From CAYLJJ01 sp964384025 (GTDB lineage Bacteria; Myxococcota_A; Bradymonadia; UBA7976; UBA1532): DNA of 5,602 nucleotides. Shown piece after piece: positions 3,318 through 5,602 of the stretch. Below the pieces are notes generated by a model. That model made no database searches. It saw only the letters and a list, made by a program, of their open reading frames with translations, and was not told the DNA's origin. Location of the stretch: assembly GCA_964384025.1 (NCBI GenBank), contig CAYLJJ010000195.1:1-5602 (forward strand), read 5' to 3'. A program made the position numbers and the translations under genes. How positions within the stretch are numbered: the first letter of the stretch is position 1; each line of letters starts with the position of its first letter.

Positions 3318-4351
3318 GTCACGAGCTGGTTCAGCGGGTAAAGGGGATGAACAGGCACAGTAATGCTCCCCAGCTACAGCCTCCTCCCCGCTTTGTGTTG
3401 CTTCTCTTGGCAGAGGCAGTCAACGAGGATGAGAGGCGGACAAAGGGAGATGTGTGTTGGCTCAAGGTGCCAACACTTGAAGGAATGACCGGATTTAGTA
3501 GGGCAACGGTCTCAAGAGCCCTTGCTGTACTGAAGAAGGCCAAGCTCTTTGAGCGAGAAAAGTTTGGTCGCAATCGAAACCGTTACCGACTGAAACTGAA
3601 ACCTGGGTGGGCTCAGAGTGAGCCTACTCAGAGTGAGAGGACTCAGAGTGAGCCTACTCAGAGTGAGAGGACTCAGAGTGAGCCTACTCAGAGTGAGCCC
3701 TCTAGTAGGCTCAGAGTGAGCCCTCTAGTAGGCTCAGAGCGAGCCCACTATAACCAGAACTATAACCAGAACTATAACCAGAACTCAGAACCCCCCCTAC
3801 CCCCCGAAGGGGAAGCAAGCGCTCAGAGCCCAGTTCAAGACAACTCCGAGGAGAGCGCGGGCCAAGGAGCCAAAGCCGATCACGAGCAGAAGATCGAGGC
3901 TGAGCGCCTCAAGGCCGCTGAGCGCTCCCCTGAGCAAGAGACCCTGAAGCTCAACGCTCAAGACTCAGTTCCTCCAGCAGCTCCAGCTCCTGACCCCATC
4001 GGGGAGGTCCTCACCTTCTGGGTGAAGCAGGGCGGACGGAGGTCTCAATGCCTGAACCGAGAATCCAAGGCAGGCAAAAAGCGAGTCCGCTTCATCCAAG
4101 CCGCCCTCGATGGCGGCTACACCGTCGAGCAGCTCCAACGCTGCCTGGACGGCTACCGCCTCGATCACTGGCACGCATCACGGGGCAAGGACGGGATCGG
4201 CTACTGCCTCCGAGATGAGGAGCTGATCGACGCAGGGCTTGTGTTGAGGCAAGGGCAAGAGAAGCCCCAACAGCAGAGAGGCAACGGCCACCAAGGCAAT
4301 GGCTCTAGCTGTGACCTCGAGGGCTACAAAAATTGGAAAGACGACCTCTGA
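3314..4351 (+). CDS. Lambda-O-like replication initiator with winged-helix N-terminus
   Basis: A 345-residue protein starting at GTG 3314, with AGGAG (3301-3305) 8 nt upstream and a 4-bp overlap with the preceding stop. Residues about 25-96 look like a winged helix: FVLLLLAEAVNEDE, then PTLEGMTGFSRATVSRALAV (HTH) and KLFEREKFGRNRNRYRLKLK (wing). A long low-complexity region (about 100-226) includes SEPTQSERTQ and YNQN repeats coded by the iteron-like array. Residues about 227-313 (IGEVLTFWVKQGG, VRFIQAALDGGYTVEQLQRCLDG, DHWHASRG, YCLRDEELID) resemble the C-terminal domain of phage DnaD/Phg_2220_C-type replication proteins, which act in helicase loading. Immediate linkage to dnaB supports this. 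By analogy with lambda O, the N-terminus would bind the repeats inside its own gene and the C-terminus would recruit the helicase. No separate helicase loader is visible in the window. The initiator class is well supported by pattern and context; exact family is uncertain. Confidence 0.75.
   Translation: MSHELVQRVKGMNRHSNAPQLQPPPRFVLLLLAEAVNEDERRTKGDVCWLKVPTLEGMTGFSRATVSRALAVLKKAKLFEREKFGRNRNRYRLKLKPGWAQSEPTQSERTQSEPTQSERTQSEPTQSEPSSRLRVSPLVGSERAHYNQNYNQNYNQNSEPPLPPEGEASAQSPVQDNSEESAGQGAKADHEQKIEAERLKAAERSPEQETLKLNAQDSVPPAAPAPDPIGEVLTFWVKQGGRRSQCLNRESKAGKKRVRFIQAALDGGYTVEQLQRCLDGYRLDHWHASRGKDGIGYCLRDEELIDAGLVLRQGQEKPQQQRGNGHQGNGSSCDLEGYKNWKDDL
3612..3743 (+). repeat. Iteron-like array: eight copies of CTCAGAGTGAG, putative replication origin
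   Basis: The 11-bp element CTCAGAGTGAG begins at 3612, 3627, 3642, 3657, 3672, 3687, 3710 and 3733 (the last copy has one T-to-C change). The first six are spaced 15 bp apart and alternate CCT-A and AGG-A tails, giving a 30-bp higher-order unit. The last two follow steps of 23 bp, so they are read in different codon phases from the first six. The array lies in the low-complexity middle of the initiator gene, directly before an AT-rich repeat block. This matches the lambda ori layout (iterons within O), and origin function is inferred from that parallel. Confidence 0.7.
3747..3782 (+). repeat. Three AT-rich 12-bp repeats, candidate DNA unwinding element
   Basis: ACTATAACCAGA occurs three times exactly, head to tail, encoding YNQN repeats. 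Each unit has 4 G/C of 12 in an otherwise GC-rich gene. It stands immediately downstream of the 11-bp array, where an origin's unwinding element would be expected. A local AT-rich repeat block next to iterons is the classical arrangement; melting here is inferred. Confidence 0.5.
3802..3812. repeat. C-rich hairpin with GAA triloop
   Basis: CCCC-GAA-GGGG forms a 4-bp all-GC stem with a GAA triloop, a loop class known for very stable DNA mini-hairpins. It is preceded by two C-runs (3791-3797 and 3800-3805). Placed just past the AT-rich repeats, it could bound the melted region or mark a single-strand structure; this is speculative. Confidence 0.35.
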
Positions 4352-4364
4352 AGGGAGAGAGAAA

Positions 4365-5602
4365 ATGACACAGAACCTCGAAGCTGAGCGCTCTGTCTTG
4401 GGGGGGATCTTCCTCGACAACCAAGCCCTAGACCAAGTGGCCCCGCTCATCAAAACCAGAGACTTCCAGACCCCACAGCATCAGCGCGTCTACGCCTCGA
4501 TGCTCCACTTGACCGAGGAGAACTTGCCCATCGACCCGGTAACGATGGCCTCCTCTCTGGCGCACAAAAGAGAGCTGAGGGAGCTGGGGGGCATTGACTT
4601 CCTCCTCGCCCTCGCTGGCTCCACCGCCAGCACCGTCAACATCGAGCATCATGCTCGGATGGTGCAGAGCGCCGCGCAGGTTAGAGACCTGGCGCAGCTC
4701 TGTCAGGACACCTTGAGGCGCATCCAAAAGCAGGACTATGAGGACGCAGGGCAGCTCCTCAGCGAGACTGGAGCAGCGCTGGAGAGCCTGCACGACAGCG
4801 CCCAGAACAAGGGATTTGTCCAGACCAAGGAAGGCATCAAAGAGGCAGTTGATCGGGTACAGGCCGCCTATGAGTCGGGGAGCTGCATCACGGGGCTGCC
4901 CAGCGGCTTCTCCAACCTCGACGCGATCACCGCAGGCCTCCAACCCGCAGATCTGATCATCCTCGCTGGGCGCCCCTCGATGGGGAAGACCGCCTTGGTG
5001 CTGAACCTCACCCTCAAGGGGCTCCAAGAGACCAAGGGAGCGCACAGCGTCGCCTTCTTTAGCCTGGAGATGCCTCATGTCCAGCTCTGGACCCGCCTCT
5101 TGAGCGGAGAGGCCAACGTCGCCGGGGATCTGCTCAAGACCGGCGCTCTGGGGCCAGAGGAGTTTCTGCGGATCAACAACGCCATCATCGATCTCACCCA
5201 GCTCCCCCTCTTCGTCGATGACACCGCAGGCATCAGCGTCATGGAGCTGCGTGCCAAAGCCCGCCGCCTCCACCGTGATCCAAGCTGCCCTCCCCTGGGC
5301 TTGATCGTCGTCGATTATCTCCAGCTCATGAGCGGCACCGCACGCTCTCGAGAGCAGGAGATCTCCAGCATCAGCCGGGGGCTCAAGGCGCTCGCCAAGG
5401 AGCTGAAAATCCCCATCATCGCGCTCTCTCAGCTCAACCGGAAGTTGGAGGAGCGCTCCAACAAGCGCCCGATCATGAGCGATCTCCGCGAGAGCGGCGC
5501 CATCGAGCAAGACGCCGACGTGATCCTCTTCATCTACCGAGATGAGGTCTACAACGAAGAGAGTGAGAGCAGAGGCACCGCAGAGCTGATCATCGCCAAG
5601 CA
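4365..5602 (+). CDS. dnaB: Replicative DNA helicase DnaB (C-terminus beyond window)
   Basis: The ATG at 4365 has GGGAG (4353-4357) 7 nt upstream and lies 13 bp after the initiator's stop. The window contains 412 codons of an expected 450-470. The N-terminal domain begins NLEAERSVLGGIFLDNQALD and runs to about residue 105; a helical linker leads to the RecA-like motor from about 175 (GLPSGFSNLDAITAGLQPADL). Walker A is GRPSMGKT (202-209, K208). FSLEM supplies the catalytic Glu (E235). Walker B is LIVVDYLQL (D317). ALSQLNR (353-359) and DLRESGAIEQDAD (373-385) are the later DnaB motifs. The arginine finger lies past the edge. The enzyme is a hexameric 5'-3' helicase that unwinds DNA at the fork. 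In this operon it is most likely the phage's own helicase, recruited by the preceding initiator. No defect is visible in the part present. Confidence 0.96.
   Translation, partial: MTQNLEAERSVLGGIFLDNQALDQVAPLIKTRDFQTPQHQRVYASMLHLTEENLPIDPVTMASSLAHKRELRELGGIDFLLALAGSTASTVNIEHHARMVQSAAQVRDLAQLCQDTLRRIQKQDYEDAGQLLSETGAALESLHDSAQNKGFVQTKEGIKEAVDRVQAAYESGSCITGLPSGFSNLDAITAGLQPADLIILAGRPSMGKTALVLNLTLKGLQETKGAHSVAFFSLEMPHVQLWTRLLSGEANVAGDLLKTGALGPEEFLRINNAIIDLTQLPLFVDDTAGISVMELRAKARRLHRDPSCPPLGLIVVDYLQLMSGTARSREQEISSISRGLKALAKELKIPIIALSQLNRKLEERSNKRPIMSDLRESGAIEQDADVILFIYRDEVYNEESESRGTAELIIAK

Noticed and set aside
3612..3743. CRISPR array
   Set aside because: Repeats are 11 bp with 4-12 bp between them, inside a coding gene, and the intervals are themselves repeated. 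There are no unique spacers and no cas genes.
4428..5510. A 360-codon open frame on the minus strand opposite dnaB
   Set aside because: The plus strand encodes an unmistakable DnaB with all expected motifs; the antisense frame is open because of GC-rich codon bias, has no recognisable domain and starts without a ribosome site of note.
1..5602. tRNA, rRNA, insertion sequence or attachment site
   Set aside because: No cloverleaf, rRNA segment, transposase or integrase gene, or terminal inverted repeats were seen. An attachment site cannot be judged without the element's ends.

Overview
The window looks like the early region of a temperate phage, prophage or related phage-plasmid. A pair of divergent repressor-type regulators sits in the middle. 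A recombination operon reads leftward (minus strand) and a replication operon reads rightward (plus strand). Shine-Dalgarno sites and one near-consensus sigma-70 promoter are of ordinary bacterial type. Most of the window is fairly GC-rich, but roughly 2210-3000 is clearly AT-richer. The sequence does not identify the host: it suggests a bacterium of moderate to high GC and nothing finer.

Left arm (minus strand, read from 2259 down to 1): a promoter at 2231-2259 drives a 71-residue Cro-like HTH protein (1990-2205). A 124-bp spacer with two inverted repeats follows. Next is a long ERF-family single-strand annealing protein carrying a C-terminal SWIM-type zinc motif (300-1865). A 49-residue single-span membrane protein overlaps its stop codon (154-303), and an unrecognised gene starts at a TTG codon and runs off the left edge (1-101).

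Centre: the plus-strand regulator at 2253-2768 is a paralogue of the Cro-like protein. Hand alignment gives about 23 identities in 65 ungapped HTH positions, including an unusual shared 5-residue expansion inside the HTH. The short divergent control region holds alternating GACA/TGTC half-sites 8 bp apart, which lie over the -35 box of the leftward promoter and the start codon of the rightward gene. A small AT-rich gene of unknown function (2739-2990, minus) converges on the second regulator.

Right arm (plus strand): a small CxxC/CxxC protein (3117-3317) is translationally coupled to a lambda-O-like replication initiator with a winged-helix N-terminus (3314-4351). A DnaB-type replicative helicase follows and is cut by the window edge (4365-5602). 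Inside the initiator gene lies an array of eight copies of an 11-bp element, then three AT-rich 12-bp repeats, then a C-rich hairpin. The last two 11-bp copies are in different reading frames from the first six, so the repeat appears to be kept as DNA rather than as peptide. This is the arrangement expected of an iteron origin embedded in its own initiator gene, as in lambdoid phages, and is the main discovery candidate here.

Working together, the two HTH proteins would set the switch, the left arm would supply strand annealing and recombination, and the right arm would load the helicase at the embedded origin. The origin, operator and SWIM-fusion functions are inferences from sequence pattern.
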